Shown here: one piece after another, positions 29,159 to 38,175 of the stretch
Position numbering within the stretch: position 1 is the first letter of the stretch
How the letters are laid out: each line of letters begins with the position of its first letter
Source: Luteolibacter ambystomatis
Lineage (GTDB): Bacteria > Verrucomicrobiota > Verrucomicrobiia > Verrucomicrobiales > Akkermansiaceae
DNA: 64,000 bases
Assembly: GCF_018137965.1 (NCBI RefSeq)
Contig: NZ_CP073100.1
Coordinates: forward strand, 3,173,754 to 3,237,753
Reading direction: 5' to 3'
The notes under the pieces: generated by a model
Told to the model about the DNA's origin: nothing
What the model saw: the letters and a program-made list of their open reading frames with translations, nothing else
Databases searched by the model: none
Position numbers and translations under genes: made by a program

Positions 29159-30247
29159 TTATGGCTCCAGTCCGAGGCAGCGACGCTGCCAGCCAAGCAG
29201 AAGCTCGGCCGGAGCCACCTCCTCCGCCGCGATGCTTTCCAGAGACGCACGGGGAGCAATAAGAGAGCCGTCGATATCCAGATCCCGCGACACCTGATCG
29301 CGGGTCTTAAGCAACTGATCCAGCCGCCGGTCAAAGCCGGAATCCCTTCTTCTCCTACGGCCTCGCGGACGATCAGGATATCCCGACTCAGGCATGGCAT
29401 CCACCGCCGCGATCGCCTCACGGAAACGGCGCACCCGGTCCGGACGGAAGTAAGACGGCAGCGAAATCTGACCACCGTCCGCCAAAGCCACGCTCCAATC
29501 CACCAGCAGGCGATTGGTGGCAACCATGAAGGAGGGACGGTCCCAGGCTTCCGCCTCCGCATCACGCCATTGCCAGACCGCCCGCAGATAGGCCAAGCCC
29601 TTGCCGTCAAGGCGGCCGGAGCCCTGGATCCGCCACGCATCCTCGCGCGAATCATCGCGCTCCAGGACACGCTTGCGAGCCGCCACGCAGCTTTCGTCAA
29701 ACCATTCGAAGCGCCCTTTCGCCTTGAGTTCGGCGACGATCTTTTCGCCCATCGGCATGAGATAGCGCACGTCATTGAGCGCATATTCCACCATCTTTCC
29801 GGAGAGCGGACGCTTGCCCCAATCCGCTTTCTGCGAGGACTTCGAAAGCTCGATACCGAAGTAGTGCAACACAAGATCCGCCAGACCAAACTTCCGGGCT
29901 CCCAGCAAACGGGCGCCGATCTGGGTGTCATACACCGTGGCCGGCAAGGAGCCGAACTGGCGCCGCAGCATCGTCATATCATAGTCGGCACCGTGCATCC
30001 ACACGACCGCCTTCGAGAGCAATGTGGCAAGCGCGCCCATCTCCTGAAGCGCGAGCGGGTCGATCAGCACACAACGCTCTCCGATGGCAAATTGGATCAG
30101 GCACAACGATTCCCGGTATCGATGGAGGCTGTCCGCTTCGGTATCCACCGCACACACCAAAGTGCCCGTCCCGGGAGCCGCGCTTCGGACCAGACGCTCC
30201 AGCCCCGCCGCATCCGCAATGATACTCTCGTGGTCGTCGTTACTCAC
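29159..30247 (-). CDS. rnd: Ribonuclease D-like 3'-5' exonuclease with HRDC domain
   Basis: This 362-residue DEDD-family exonuclease is expected to trim the 3' ends of structured RNAs such as tRNA precursors. Motif I is VDTEADS with Asp35 and Glu37, motif II is MHGADYDMTML, and motif III is YALNDVRYL. An HRDC-like domain follows (AYLRAVWQWRDAEAEAWDRP), and an Arg-rich linker (RPRGRRRRRD) lies before the C-terminal domain. The start is a GTG at 30245-30247 that overlaps the upstream gene's TAA by 8 bp (GTGAGTAA). Longer frames would read through that gene. This places the protein at the usual RNase D length. Confidence 0.9.
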   Translation of the reverse strand: MSNDDHESIIADAAGLERLVRSAAPGTGTLVCAVDTEADSLHRYRESLCLIQFAIGERCVLIDPLALQEMGALATLLSKAVVWMHGADYDMTMLRRQFGSLPATVYDTQIGARLLGARKFGLADLVLHYFGIELSKSSQKADWGKRPLSGKMVEYALNDVRYLMPMGEKIVAELKAKGRFEWFDESCVAARKRVLERDDSREDAWRIQGSGRLDGKGLAYLRAVWQWRDAEAEAWDRPSFMVATNRLLVDWSVALADGGQISLPSYFRPDRVRRFREAIAAVDAMPESGYPDRPRGRRRRRDSGFDRRLDQLLKTRDQVSRDLDIDGSLIAPRASLESIAAEEVAPAELLLGWQRRCLGLEP

Positions 30248-30878
30248 GCTGGGCTGGGTTTTGCAACTTGGCTTCGGCTTTTTCCAGAATTTCCACATCA
30301 TTTCCTTCGGATTCATTCCCGGTGACAAGGAAGCGGACGAGATCCATGGCTTCCCCGCGGGTGGATGCGTCCTTATTTTTCGCAAGAGCCACCGCTCCGG
30401 CAAGCCGAACCGGATCAGGACGGTTGTGAAAATCAGATAGCAGGATGGAAGCCAGTTCGGGAGGAAGCGCGGGATCGCGGGCAAGCGCCACCAACCCCTC
30501 GCCCTGGCCGTCCGGAGTCAACAGCACGGCATGCTCCAAAGCCTCGATACGCTCCTCCAAGGGGATGTCCTTCCGGCCGGCCAGATCCTGGAGCTTGACG
30601 GCCACGGCCGCATCATCACGGGTGGTATCGCGGAGAATGGCATCGAGTTGGGCGGAACCGGAAGATTGCTGGTCCTCCCGCACCCTTCCGCGCTCCGGGC
30701 GCTTGATCTGCCCACCCTGATCGCTCCCTGCCGCGGGCTTCACCTCCCGCTGGGTGGTGGCGCGCGGCAAGACCACGGAAGACGTTCCGGAGCTCTTCTG
30801 ACGCGAAGTCAACAGGATGGCCAAGACAGCCAGCAGGCAAACACTCGCCGCGAGCAGCAGCTTCGAAGAACGGGACAT
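30240..30878 (-). CDS. Single-pass membrane protein of unknown function
   Basis: This 212-residue protein has an N-terminal membrane helix or signal anchor (MSRSSKLLLAASVCLLAVLA) and then a low-complexity linker rich in Ser, Gln and Arg. The C-terminal domain is all-helical, with HEAT-like repeats (LEERIEALEHAVLLTPDG, PELASILLSDFHNRPDPVRL). The ATG at 30876-30878 was chosen because it opens the membrane segment; the frame is open to 30947 through the hairpin terminator. Its 3' end overlaps the RNase D start, so the two are translationally coupled. No enzymatic motif is visible. Confidence 0.75.
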   Translation of the reverse strand: MSRSSKLLLAASVCLLAVLAILLTSRQKSSGTSSVVLPRATTQREVKPAAGSDQGGQIKRPERGRVREDQQSSGSAQLDAILRDTTRDDAAVAVKLQDLAGRKDIPLEERIEALEHAVLLTPDGQGEGLVALARDPALPPELASILLSDFHNRPDPVRLAGAVALAKNKDASTRGEAMDLVRFLVTGNESEGNDVEILEKAEAKLQNPAQRE

Positions 30879-30904
30879 GGACGGAAAAGTAATGATGGCT
30901 CGAT

Positions 30905-30942
30905 AAAAAGAAACGCCGGAGAAAACGAATTTTCCCCGGCGT
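30905..30942 (-). terminator. Hairpin terminator after the TSP3/BACON protein gene
   Basis: A 13-bp stem with one mismatch (ACGCCGGAGAAAA at 30913-30925 against TTTTCCCCGGCGT at 30930-30942) has a CGAA loop. It is followed on the minus strand by TTTCTTTTT. It sits 34 bp after the 30976 stop. Confidence 0.85.
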
Positions 30943-30975
30943 CTCATGAATCAGCGCGTCAGACGCGCGGCAGGA

Positions 30976-33900
30976 TTACCCCTTCTGCTCGATGAAGTAA
31001 TACTGTCCGCCGATCTTGACCCTGGCGGTCCGCTTCAGACCAGTGGCATTGGCCGCCACCGTGATGGTGACCGCACCATCGCCCGTGCCGGAAGCAACGT
31101 CCAAGGTAACCCAGGTGGTCGTGGCGGCATCCACCACTTCAGCTTCCCAAGCGCCCGGGGTGAGGATGGTGACGTAGTAGACACCACCCGTCTTCGGCAC
31201 CGGAGCGCCGGTGGAGTGGGCACTGAGGGTGGTGATCGGAGCCGGAGTGCCGTCATTCAGCACGTAGGCGAAACGACCACCGCCAACCGGGGCATAGTAG
31301 TGGCCCGCGATACGCTCCTGCTTCTGGATCGGCACCGCACGGGTCGGGATTTTGGCCTTGCTGAGACCACGGCTGACATCATCGATGCCATAGGTGGCGG
31401 TGGCGAGACCGGTCTTCTTGTCGTAGCGGCCACTGTAGGTGTAGAGGTTCACCCGCGGGATGGTGATCTGGCCGTTGGCAGCCCAGGTCGCAATGATGGA
31501 GTCACCGGAGGCGGCACCGTCGGCGAACTGAGCAACGACGTTGTTGGTGGTGGCCGGGAACGAAGTCAGACCGATGAGCACGGAGCTGGAGAAGCGGCTG
31601 CCTTCCAGGATGCGGCTCTGGTCGTAGCCGTTCTTGTAGGTATCCGTGCCGATGCCGGACAGGCGGATCATGCGAACGGCACCATCGAAGTCGCTCGCAT
31701 TCGGAATGTCGCGGAACACCAGGTTGCCGGCCACCGCGATGCGGGCGTTGGTCGTCACGCTGGAGAACAGCGGAACGAGGTCACCGTTGTTGACCGTGCC
31801 GGACCAAGTGCCGGTCTGGTTGTCCGGAAGCATGACCTTCATGGTCACCTTGCCATCCGAGGTCACCGTGGTGGTGCCGATGAGGTCTCCGGTCGGTCCC
31901 GTCACGACGCCGGCATTGGCGGCGAAGGTGTAGGCACCGGCCAATCCCGTCGGATTGGTGCGGGAGTAGGCGGCGCGGCGCAGTTCGAAATACTGCTTGG
32001 CGGCGGACGGGGTCGTGAACGTGCCTTGGATCTGATACTTCAGACCGGCATCCTGAACGAACTGCATGTTCACTCCGGTGACACCCGGCAGGGTGGTCAA
32101 TCCACTGGTGGAGATACCGTTGGCGTCAAAAGTACCACGCAGCGTGCCTTTGGTGCCGATACCTTGCTCGGTGCCGGTGTAGGCGCCCTTGTTGGTCACC
32201 TTGAGGGTCAGCGTGCCGATCGGCGTGCCGGTATTGTCAAAGACGAGACCGGTGTAGGAACCATTGACGGCCGGATCCGCGTAGTTTGTCGGAGAGCCCG
32301 GATTGCCGCCGAAGGACGGGACATTCGGGTCGGTGTGGTTCACCTTCACCTCAACGCCATCCGGCACACCATCACCATCGGAATCCGGATCGAGCGGATC
32401 GGTGGAGTAGGTCATGACTTCTTCGAAGTCGGTCAGGCCGTCACCATCGGTGTCCGCCAGATTCTTGTTGGTGCCGTAAGTGATGAGCTCCTGGTAGTCG
32501 GTCAGACCATCACCATCGGTATCGATGAAGAACGGATCATTGCCATCCAAAGGATCGGTGCCGAGCGTGACTTCCTGACCATCGGTGAGGGTGTCGTTGT
32601 CGGTATCGTTGTCGAGCGGGTTGGTCTTGCGATTACGGACTTCATCGTAGTCGCTCAGGCCGTCACCGTCGGTATCGACGACGTTCGGGTTGGTGCCGAG
32701 GACACCTTCCTCGGTGTTGTCAAGGCCGTCACCATCGGTATCCGGTCCGCGCAAGCGATAGGTGCGGAAACGCGCGATATTGCCGGACGGCTTTTCCGCG
32801 GTCGTGAAGGTCCAGCCGACATCATCCGGATCAAGGGTGATGTCCGTCGTATCGAGCACCACGCGGCCCGGGCCGTTGTTGGTGGTGGTCGGTCCCGGCA
32901 GGCCGTCGAGATAGATCTGGGTCGGGGTGATAACCAGAGCAACACGGCCGTAGTGCTTGATGCGCACCAGCGGATGGTTGCCGGCACCGTCCACAGGGGC
33001 GTGGGCGTTGTCCCAGAACACCGCTTCGGTGTCGGTCACGAACATCGGCTCGGCGAGGTTCGAGGCAGCCGGAAGAACGTTGTAGCCCTGGGCGTTCGAG
33101 TTGAGCCAAATGACGCTTTCACCCTTGATGATGACCGCGGAGCCAAGACCGGCGTTCGGGTTCGGGGTGACGCCATCGGGCTTCAGGGCCGGAGCCGGAT
33201 TGATCGCCTTCACTTCGGCATTGCCCAGACCATTGACCGGCGGCTGGGCAGTGCGGACCAGAGTCGCACCGGAAGCACCGGACAGCTTGTAGGTGGTCAC
33301 CGTGCCGTTCGGCAGCGGGGTGGTGGTGAAGGTGTAGAAGTACTGATCGTAACCCACACGCGTCACCTTCGGGAAGTTGAGCGGAGTCTGGGTGTTCGCG
33401 ATACCAAGGCTGGTGGTCGCGGTCAGCAGGTTGGCGGAGTTGCGGGAAACTTCGAAGTACCCCGGAGCTTCGTTCGACGGAGAAGCCGCGAAGGTGCCGT
33501 CACCGTTGAGGTCCGCCGCATTGCGGTAATAGACGAGGCGGTTGTTGGTCAGGTAAAGCACCGAACCGAGGTCCGAAGGCTTGCCAACGTTGGTGGTGGA
33601 CTGCGGCGTATCAACCTTCAGGAACAGGCCGTCCCCGTTCATCCACAGGAACTCAAGCTGGGTGAAGAAAGTGCTGGTATCGAGGCTGGCGTTGCGGAAA
33701 AGCGAAGCGCCATCGCTGCCCCAGCCAACGGCCGAAATATCCGGGCCGTTCTGGCTGTTCGAATACTGCAGGGAGTCCGCCAGCGTGTAACGGCTGACTT
33801 GGCTGAGACGCTGGGCGCCGCCCTGGAAGGTCACACGATAGGAACGAATGACGGCGTCGTCATAGATGTTGCGCGCCGGGTTGATCGTGTCCGTGCCGTT

Positions 33901-34395
33901 GTCGTTGCGCTCCGTGGTCACCAGCAACAGGTTGCCGGTGGTGGTGGTCAAGGAAGGCGTGTTCAGCACTTCCTTGCCTTCCAGAGCAATCGGCGTCTCG
34001 CTCACCGTGCCATCCACATTGACGGTGTAGAGGCTGACCTGAACCTTGGGCTTGTTGACGTAGAAATCGTAGTCCGCGAAGTGGTTTTTCCAGACGATCA
34101 GCTCGTTGTTGCTCACGTACAGGGGAGTCGCGAGCTCGGAGTTCGGGATCGTGCGGTAGTTGCCGACGGAATCCACCCAGATCAGCACGCCGGACGCATC
34201 CAGCACGCTGCTGGAACCATCGTCACCAAACTTGTTGAAATTGACGTTGTTACCGAAGGGCGTGAACGCACCGGAAATCGAAATGTCCTTGGTGCGCAGC
34301 AACTGCGGGTTGTTGTGTTGTGCCGATGCGATCGCTGTCAAGGACAAGAGCGTTCCAGACAGGGCACCGAAATGTAGGGCTTTTCGGGAAACCAT
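30976..34395 (-). CDS. Very large secreted protein with TSP3 calcium-binding repeats and C-terminal BACON-like domain
   Basis: This 1139-residue exported protein starts at the ATG at 34393-34395, which gives a good signal peptide (MVSRKALHFGALSGTLLSLT, cleaved near ASA-Q). Residues 1-540 are beta-rich with many Asn/Thr-rich turns and no recognised motif. Residues about 545-685 hold at least six thrombospondin type 3 units of the form DTDGDGLxDxxE, which bind calcium in known proteins. Immunoglobulin-like beta domains follow. The last about 80 residues (GGVYYVTILTPGAWEAEV, ending KIGGQYYFIEQKG) resemble a BACON domain, often linked to carbohydrate or mucin binding. A surface or extracellular role is inferred. 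It has its own terminator and probably its own promoter. Confidence 0.82.
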   Translation of the reverse strand: MVSRKALHFGALSGTLLSLTAIASAQHNNPQLLRTKDISISGAFTPFGNNVNFNKFGDDGSSSVLDASGVLIWVDSVGNYRTIPNSELATPLYVSNNELIVWKNHFADYDFYVNKPKVQVSLYTVNVDGTVSETPIALEGKEVLNTPSLTTTTGNLLLVTTERNDNGTDTINPARNIYDDAVIRSYRVTFQGGAQRLSQVSRYTLADSLQYSNSQNGPDISAVGWGSDGASLFRNASLDTSTFFTQLEFLWMNGDGLFLKVDTPQSTTNVGKPSDLGSVLYLTNNRLVYYRNAADLNGDGTFAASPSNEAPGYFEVSRNSANLLTATTSLGIANTQTPLNFPKVTRVGYDQYFYTFTTTPLPNGTVTTYKLSGASGATLVRTAQPPVNGLGNAEVKAINPAPALKPDGVTPNPNAGLGSAVIIKGESVIWLNSNAQGYNVLPAASNLAEPMFVTDTEAVFWDNAHAPVDGAGNHPLVRIKHYGRVALVITPTQIYLDGLPGPTTTNNGPGRVVLDTTDITLDPDDVGWTFTTAEKPSGNIARFRTYRLRGPDTDGDGLDNTEEGVLGTNPNVVDTDGDGLSDYDEVRNRKTNPLDNDTDNDTLTDGQEVTLGTDPLDGNDPFFIDTDGDGLTDYQELITYGTNKNLADTDGDGLTDFEEVMTYSTDPLDPDSDGDGVPDGVEVKVNHTDPNVPSFGGNPGSPTNYADPAVNGSYTGLVFDNTGTPIGTLTLKVTNKGAYTGTEQGIGTKGTLRGTFDANGISTSGLTTLPGVTGVNMQFVQDAGLKYQIQGTFTTPSAAKQYFELRRAAYSRTNPTGLAGAYTFAANAGVVTGPTGDLIGTTTVTSDGKVTMKVMLPDNQTGTWSGTVNNGDLVPLFSSVTTNARIAVAGNLVFRDIPNASDFDGAVRMIRLSGIGTDTYKNGYDQSRILEGSRFSSSVLIGLTSFPATTNNVVAQFADGAASGDSIIATWAANGQITIPRVNLYTYSGRYDKKTGLATATYGIDDVSRGLSKAKIPTRAVPIQKQERIAGHYYAPVGGGRFAYVLNDGTPAPITTLSAHSTGAPVPKTGGVYYVTILTPGAWEAEVVDAATTTWVTLDVASGTGDGAVTITVAANATGLKRTARVKIGGQYYFIEQKG

Positions 34396-34834
34396 GTGGA
34401 GACAACTAGCCGCAAGGTGGGGAGCCACAAGCAAAAAAGATCATGGTCGAAAAACCTGCGTAAATCCCGCGCTAACAAGGTTTGCAGCGCCTCCTCGGGA
34501 GGAAGATCCACTGTGCATGCTGCATCACCCGACTAACACTTCGTAATCACATTGTGATCGCTAAAGCCATTTCAGTATCAAGGCGAAACCGCGTTTCCTA
34601 ACACCCCATTTTTCGCCTCTCAAGGCCCTGCAACTCCCCAAAAACGGCCACCCGCACACGCAATGGTGCATTTTGCAATTTAATTAAGTAATATTAAATA
34701 ATATGCAGTTTTCGGCAAAAAACTCCGATTCCCACTCCTTTCTCCGGCCACAAAAAAACCGGCACCCTGAACGGGTGCCGGTTCGAAAGTCCTGAGAACT
34801 TGCCGCGCTGATCAAAGGGCGAACAATCGTTTTC
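34396..34834. other. Intergenic region between two secreted-protein genes
   Basis: No gene is seen in these 439 bp. The right end holds the terminator of the metzincin gene. The middle has an AT-rich stretch (34676-34705), and there is a 13-bp palindrome, ATCACATTGTGAT, at 34546-34558. The left part should hold the promoter of the 1139-residue protein, but I cannot place -35 and -10 boxes with confidence. No tRNA or known riboswitch pattern was recognised. Confidence 0.6.
34752..34783 (-). terminator. Hairpin terminator after the metzincin gene
   Basis: A perfect 11-bp stem (AACCGGCACCC with GGGTGCCGGTT) and a 5-base loop are followed on the minus strand by seven T residues. It is a textbook Rho-independent terminator, 52 bp after the stop at 34835. 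Confidence 0.92.
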
Positions 34835-37800
34835 TCACGGAGGAAGCGGAGGGCCGGTGAGGACGAACCGCATGCGATAGATTGCCGTGGGTGGCGCGCT
34901 GGCCTCAACAAGACGAACGGTCAGCGTGGGAGGAGTCAGGCCCAGAGTCGTAATCGACACAAGCTCACTCACCCAGGCACCGGTGCCGGTCTTGGTGGCG
35001 AGCTGTGTCCATACGACACCATCGTAGGAGCGCTCCAAGATATACTGGACATCATTCGGCGGAGTGATCGGCAGGGTGAAATCCGTCGTGCCAGCCTTGC
35101 CGGGAACGGCAACGAAATAGGGGGTCGCCGGAGTCACCGCGAATGGATCCCGGCCCAGGGCATGCTCGACCAGGTTGTTCTCGCTGTCTCCATCCGCATT
35201 GGCCGTCGGAGTCAGAGCCGAGAGCGGATAGAGGGTATTCTCCACCAAGTTGCGGTAAAACGGCGTATCCGCGATCTGCACCTCAAACTGTGGGGCGAGC
35301 AGGAAGTCCGTATCGTTCTTCTTCGAGTTGATCGCCTGGATGGCCAGCACGTTGCTGCCGTTCACCAGAGCGGATTTGAACGAAGTCAGGTCGATATCCA
35401 GCGGAGTGGCCACTTGGGCCGCGGTGCGCTTGATGGTGGTGGAGTTCCAAGCCGGAACGCCCGCCGGGGCATTGCGGCGGATGATCTCCGTGCCATTGAG
35501 ATACATGATGAACCCGTCATCGAACTTCATCTTGAGGCGCATGGACGTCACATAGTCCACGGACCTGACAGTGAAGGGCACGCGCACGAACAGGTTGGAA
35601 CCCTTGTTGTAAAGGGCGGTCCTGATGTCCGCTCCGCCGATGAGGTCGGTCTTGTAGAGGTTCCGGGTGTTGTAGCCCAAGGCGAGCTTGGTAGCAGTCC
35701 AGGCGGCATCGTTGAACGCGGGAAGCGTCCAGGTATTGCCGAGAGCACCATTGGTGGGCACCAGCATGCGGGCTGCGGAGGTGGACACCGCGGCTCCGAT
35801 CTTGCGGACCGCCACATTGATCGGGAACTCACGATAGGTACGGACCTGGCCGTCGGTGGCCGTGAGCGAAACCTTGAAAGCTCCCGGAGTGGAGAAGGTG
35901 ATCGGCGTGGTGACACCGGCGGGATTCTGAATCCGTGCGGCTCCCGAGGTCACATCCCAACGGATGAACGGAGTGATCGAGGTCGGCACGCCGTCATCGG
36001 ATGCGGCTCCCGAAAGATTTCCGACGAAATCATAGAACTCGGTCGGAGATGTCACCGTGAGCACCGGACCCAGGTTGCTGAAGTTCCGGACATCATTCAC
36101 ACCTTCAACGGAAATCTGGACCGTATCCGTGCTGGAGAAACCGTTGGTGGTGACTTTCAGCTGGAGATTATAGATGCCGTTCCGGCTGAAGGCAGCACGG
36201 GTGTTCAGAGCCGCGGGCGCGGAGAAGGTGGTGGTACCACTCGGGGGCCCGGAAAGCTGGGACCACTGGATGATCGTAGTGGCATTCTGACCAGGGGCGG
36301 CGGCGGCGAGATAAACGCCATGACCCTCGCGCACGCTCACACCGTCCACTGTCGGCTCGGTGATCGCAACCGCACCGGAGCCAAGCCCGGGAATCACGCC
36401 GCTGATGGCGTAGGTACCAATGGAGCCATACTTGCTGTAGCCGCCGGTATCGAAGGTGCCTTCCGCGGCTCCTTCGACAGACAGGCGGTAGGTTCCCGCC
36501 GGGAGGACCTGGCTGACGCTTGCGGTCATCGCTCCTGCTGGATTGCTGGCCAATAGCACGGTGCCATTGGCATCGTAAAGAGTCGCCGAGATGTTGAGGT
36601 CCGTGGCGTTGGGATTGATGGCGGCGGGCGACTTCAGGTTGATCTGGCAGTTGCCGCCGGTGGTGCTGAACGTGAAGTAATCGATGTCCGTATTGGTCGC
36701 GATCAATCCATTGACGGCCAGCGCTCCCGATGAGTTTTTGGTGAGCGTGGAAGCTGTCGCCGGAGTATTGCCATACTCGTCGGTCATATAGCCAATGCCA
36801 TTGACAGCACCGGAAATGATCGCGAGGTCATCCTCGAAGTTCGTGGCTCCGGTGTAATCGCCATTGGAAAATTGGACGATCGGGATGCCATAGGGGGCAC
36901 CCATGATCGGCCCCCAGGCTCCATTGCCGGTACCGTAGTACTCGGCGGTGCCGAGACCGTCATGCAGCAGGCCGAAGGTGTGGCCCACCTCATGGCTGGC
37001 AGCCAAAGCCGAACCGTAGACGCTTCCGGTTCCAGTGGTGTAAACCCAGCAGGGATCACCGGAGCCATCCGACCACGAACCAAGCAAAGCAATACCGCCG
37101 GTTCCAAGCAAGAACGACAGCGGGGACGGGGTCAGGATCACACGCATGCGGCGGGTGGACGGCGCGGCGTTGAAGACAGCTTCATCGGTCGTGACCGTGA
37201 CATTGAACGGTGCGTAGTCCTCCGCCACCACTTGACAAATCGAGGTCATTTCCGCCTCGGTGTAGGTGGGTGCGAGGGCGTTGATCGTCGGTTCCAAGGC
37301 GCTGTTCCAGCGGGAGCCGGTCACCACCTGGCCATCGAAGTCGAGATAGATGCATCCCCTGGCACCCGGCCGGCTGTTGAACTTGGGAGGATCCACCGCC
37401 TGGGGACCACCTGAAGCGGCGGCAGTGCCGGCACTGGCGGTCGGAGCGGGAGGCATGCCCTTGGCAATGTGCGCGTCGCCATGCTCGTCTTCATCAATCG
37501 CCGAGCAAAAAAGCTCGGTCTGAGCCATGCGCTTGAAAACCGGGGCGGACACGGTGCCATTCCAGCGGTAGGACGAAAGAGAGTCCTTGGGAACGAGATC
37601 CGCGAAAAGGGAGCCGTTCTTCTCGACACGCACATGAAGCGTGGAGCCATCCTGACCGAAATCAATACCCACCACGGTGCCGCCAGCGGGGCTGGGGCTG
37701 CTCATGAACACCTTGCCGGACATGGGCTTGCCATTGCCGAGATCAAGGGAAACTTCATCCCCAACCTTTTTGTCGAGGAAAGCGGCAGGATTCTGACCCT

Positions 37801-38050
37801 TCCAGGCAACGCCCTCCCACAGGGCGGCCTTATCAGCCACGCGCAGCCGGGACATCACCGCGTCCGGCTTGCTATCGTCATCACGGGAAGCGCGGGAATT
37901 GTGCTGGGAGCGGACATCGGCTCTCGGAGCGGCTGCCTTTCCTTCACCCTGGGAGGAAGCATTCTGCCGCCCTTGGTGAACAAAAAGTGCCGAAACCGCG
38001 AGTCCGGCCAACACGGCTGGCAACAGGATTTTTGAGAAACGGGGTTTCAT
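34835..38050 (-). CDS. Secreted multidomain metzincin metalloprotease
   Basis: This 1071-residue protein begins with a signal or anchor segment (KILLPAVLAGLAVSALFVHQ). A propeptide-like region is followed by the protease domain, with GCIYLDFDGQVV and VAEDYAPFNVTVTTDE. The zinc-binding motif is SHEVGHTFGLLHDG near residue 353, the metzincin HExxHxxGxxHD pattern with catalytic Glu. Downstream are a pre-peptidase C-terminal-like domain (NCQINLKSPAAINPNATDL), a PKD/Ig-like region, and a large beta domain with a jelly-roll look (FDDGFIMYLNGTEIIRRNAP). The C-terminal region is of a kind often seen in Verrucomicrobia secreted proteins. An extracellular protease is well supported; its substrate is unknown. 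It is followed by a strong terminator. Confidence 0.88.
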   Translation of the reverse strand: MKPRFSKILLPAVLAGLAVSALFVHQGRQNASSQGEGKAAAPRADVRSQHNSRASRDDDSKPDAVMSRLRVADKAALWEGVAWKGQNPAAFLDKKVGDEVSLDLGNGKPMSGKVFMSSPSPAGGTVVGIDFGQDGSTLHVRVEKNGSLFADLVPKDSLSSYRWNGTVSAPVFKRMAQTELFCSAIDEDEHGDAHIAKGMPPAPTASAGTAAASGGPQAVDPPKFNSRPGARGCIYLDFDGQVVTGSRWNSALEPTINALAPTYTEAEMTSICQVVAEDYAPFNVTVTTDEAVFNAAPSTRRMRVILTPSPLSFLLGTGGIALLGSWSDGSGDPCWVYTTGTGSVYGSALAASHEVGHTFGLLHDGLGTAEYYGTGNGAWGPIMGAPYGIPIVQFSNGDYTGATNFEDDLAIISGAVNGIGYMTDEYGNTPATASTLTKNSSGALAVNGLIATNTDIDYFTFSTTGGNCQINLKSPAAINPNATDLNISATLYDANGTVLLASNPAGAMTASVSQVLPAGTYRLSVEGAAEGTFDTGGYSKYGSIGTYAISGVIPGLGSGAVAITEPTVDGVSVREGHGVYLAAAAPGQNATTIIQWSQLSGPPSGTTTFSAPAALNTRAAFSRNGIYNLQLKVTTNGFSSTDTVQISVEGVNDVRNFSNLGPVLTVTSPTEFYDFVGNLSGAASDDGVPTSITPFIRWDVTSGAARIQNPAGVTTPITFSTPGAFKVSLTATDGQVRTYREFPINVAVRKIGAAVSTSAARMLVPTNGALGNTWTLPAFNDAAWTATKLALGYNTRNLYKTDLIGGADIRTALYNKGSNLFVRVPFTVRSVDYVTSMRLKMKFDDGFIMYLNGTEIIRRNAPAGVPAWNSTTIKRTAAQVATPLDIDLTSFKSALVNGSNVLAIQAINSKKNDTDFLLAPQFEVQIADTPFYRNLVENTLYPLSALTPTANADGDSENNLVEHALGRDPFAVTPATPYFVAVPGKAGTTDFTLPITPPNDVQYILERSYDGVVWTQLATKTGTGAWVSELVSITTLGLTPPTLTVRLVEASAPPTAIYRMRFVLTGPPLPP

Positions 38051-38175
38051 TGTTCGAAGTGGAGATTAGAAACCGCATCGTTGGTGGCAAGCCACAAACC
38101 AACGCGGATATGAAATGAAGGCCTAACACTGCAATTTACAGCGTGGGAGGCACCTTCAGAGGGAGGTATCCGGGC

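Noticed and set aside
30946..34377. Plus-strand frame of 1143 codons
   Set aside because: It is the mirror of the TSP3/BACON protein gene. The minus strand has a signal peptide and recognisable repeats; the plus frame is Gly/Arg/Val-rich with no motif.
34684..34911. 75-codon minus-strand frame over the metzincin terminator
   Set aside because: It crosses a strong terminator and the end of the metzincin gene in another frame, with no protein-like pattern.
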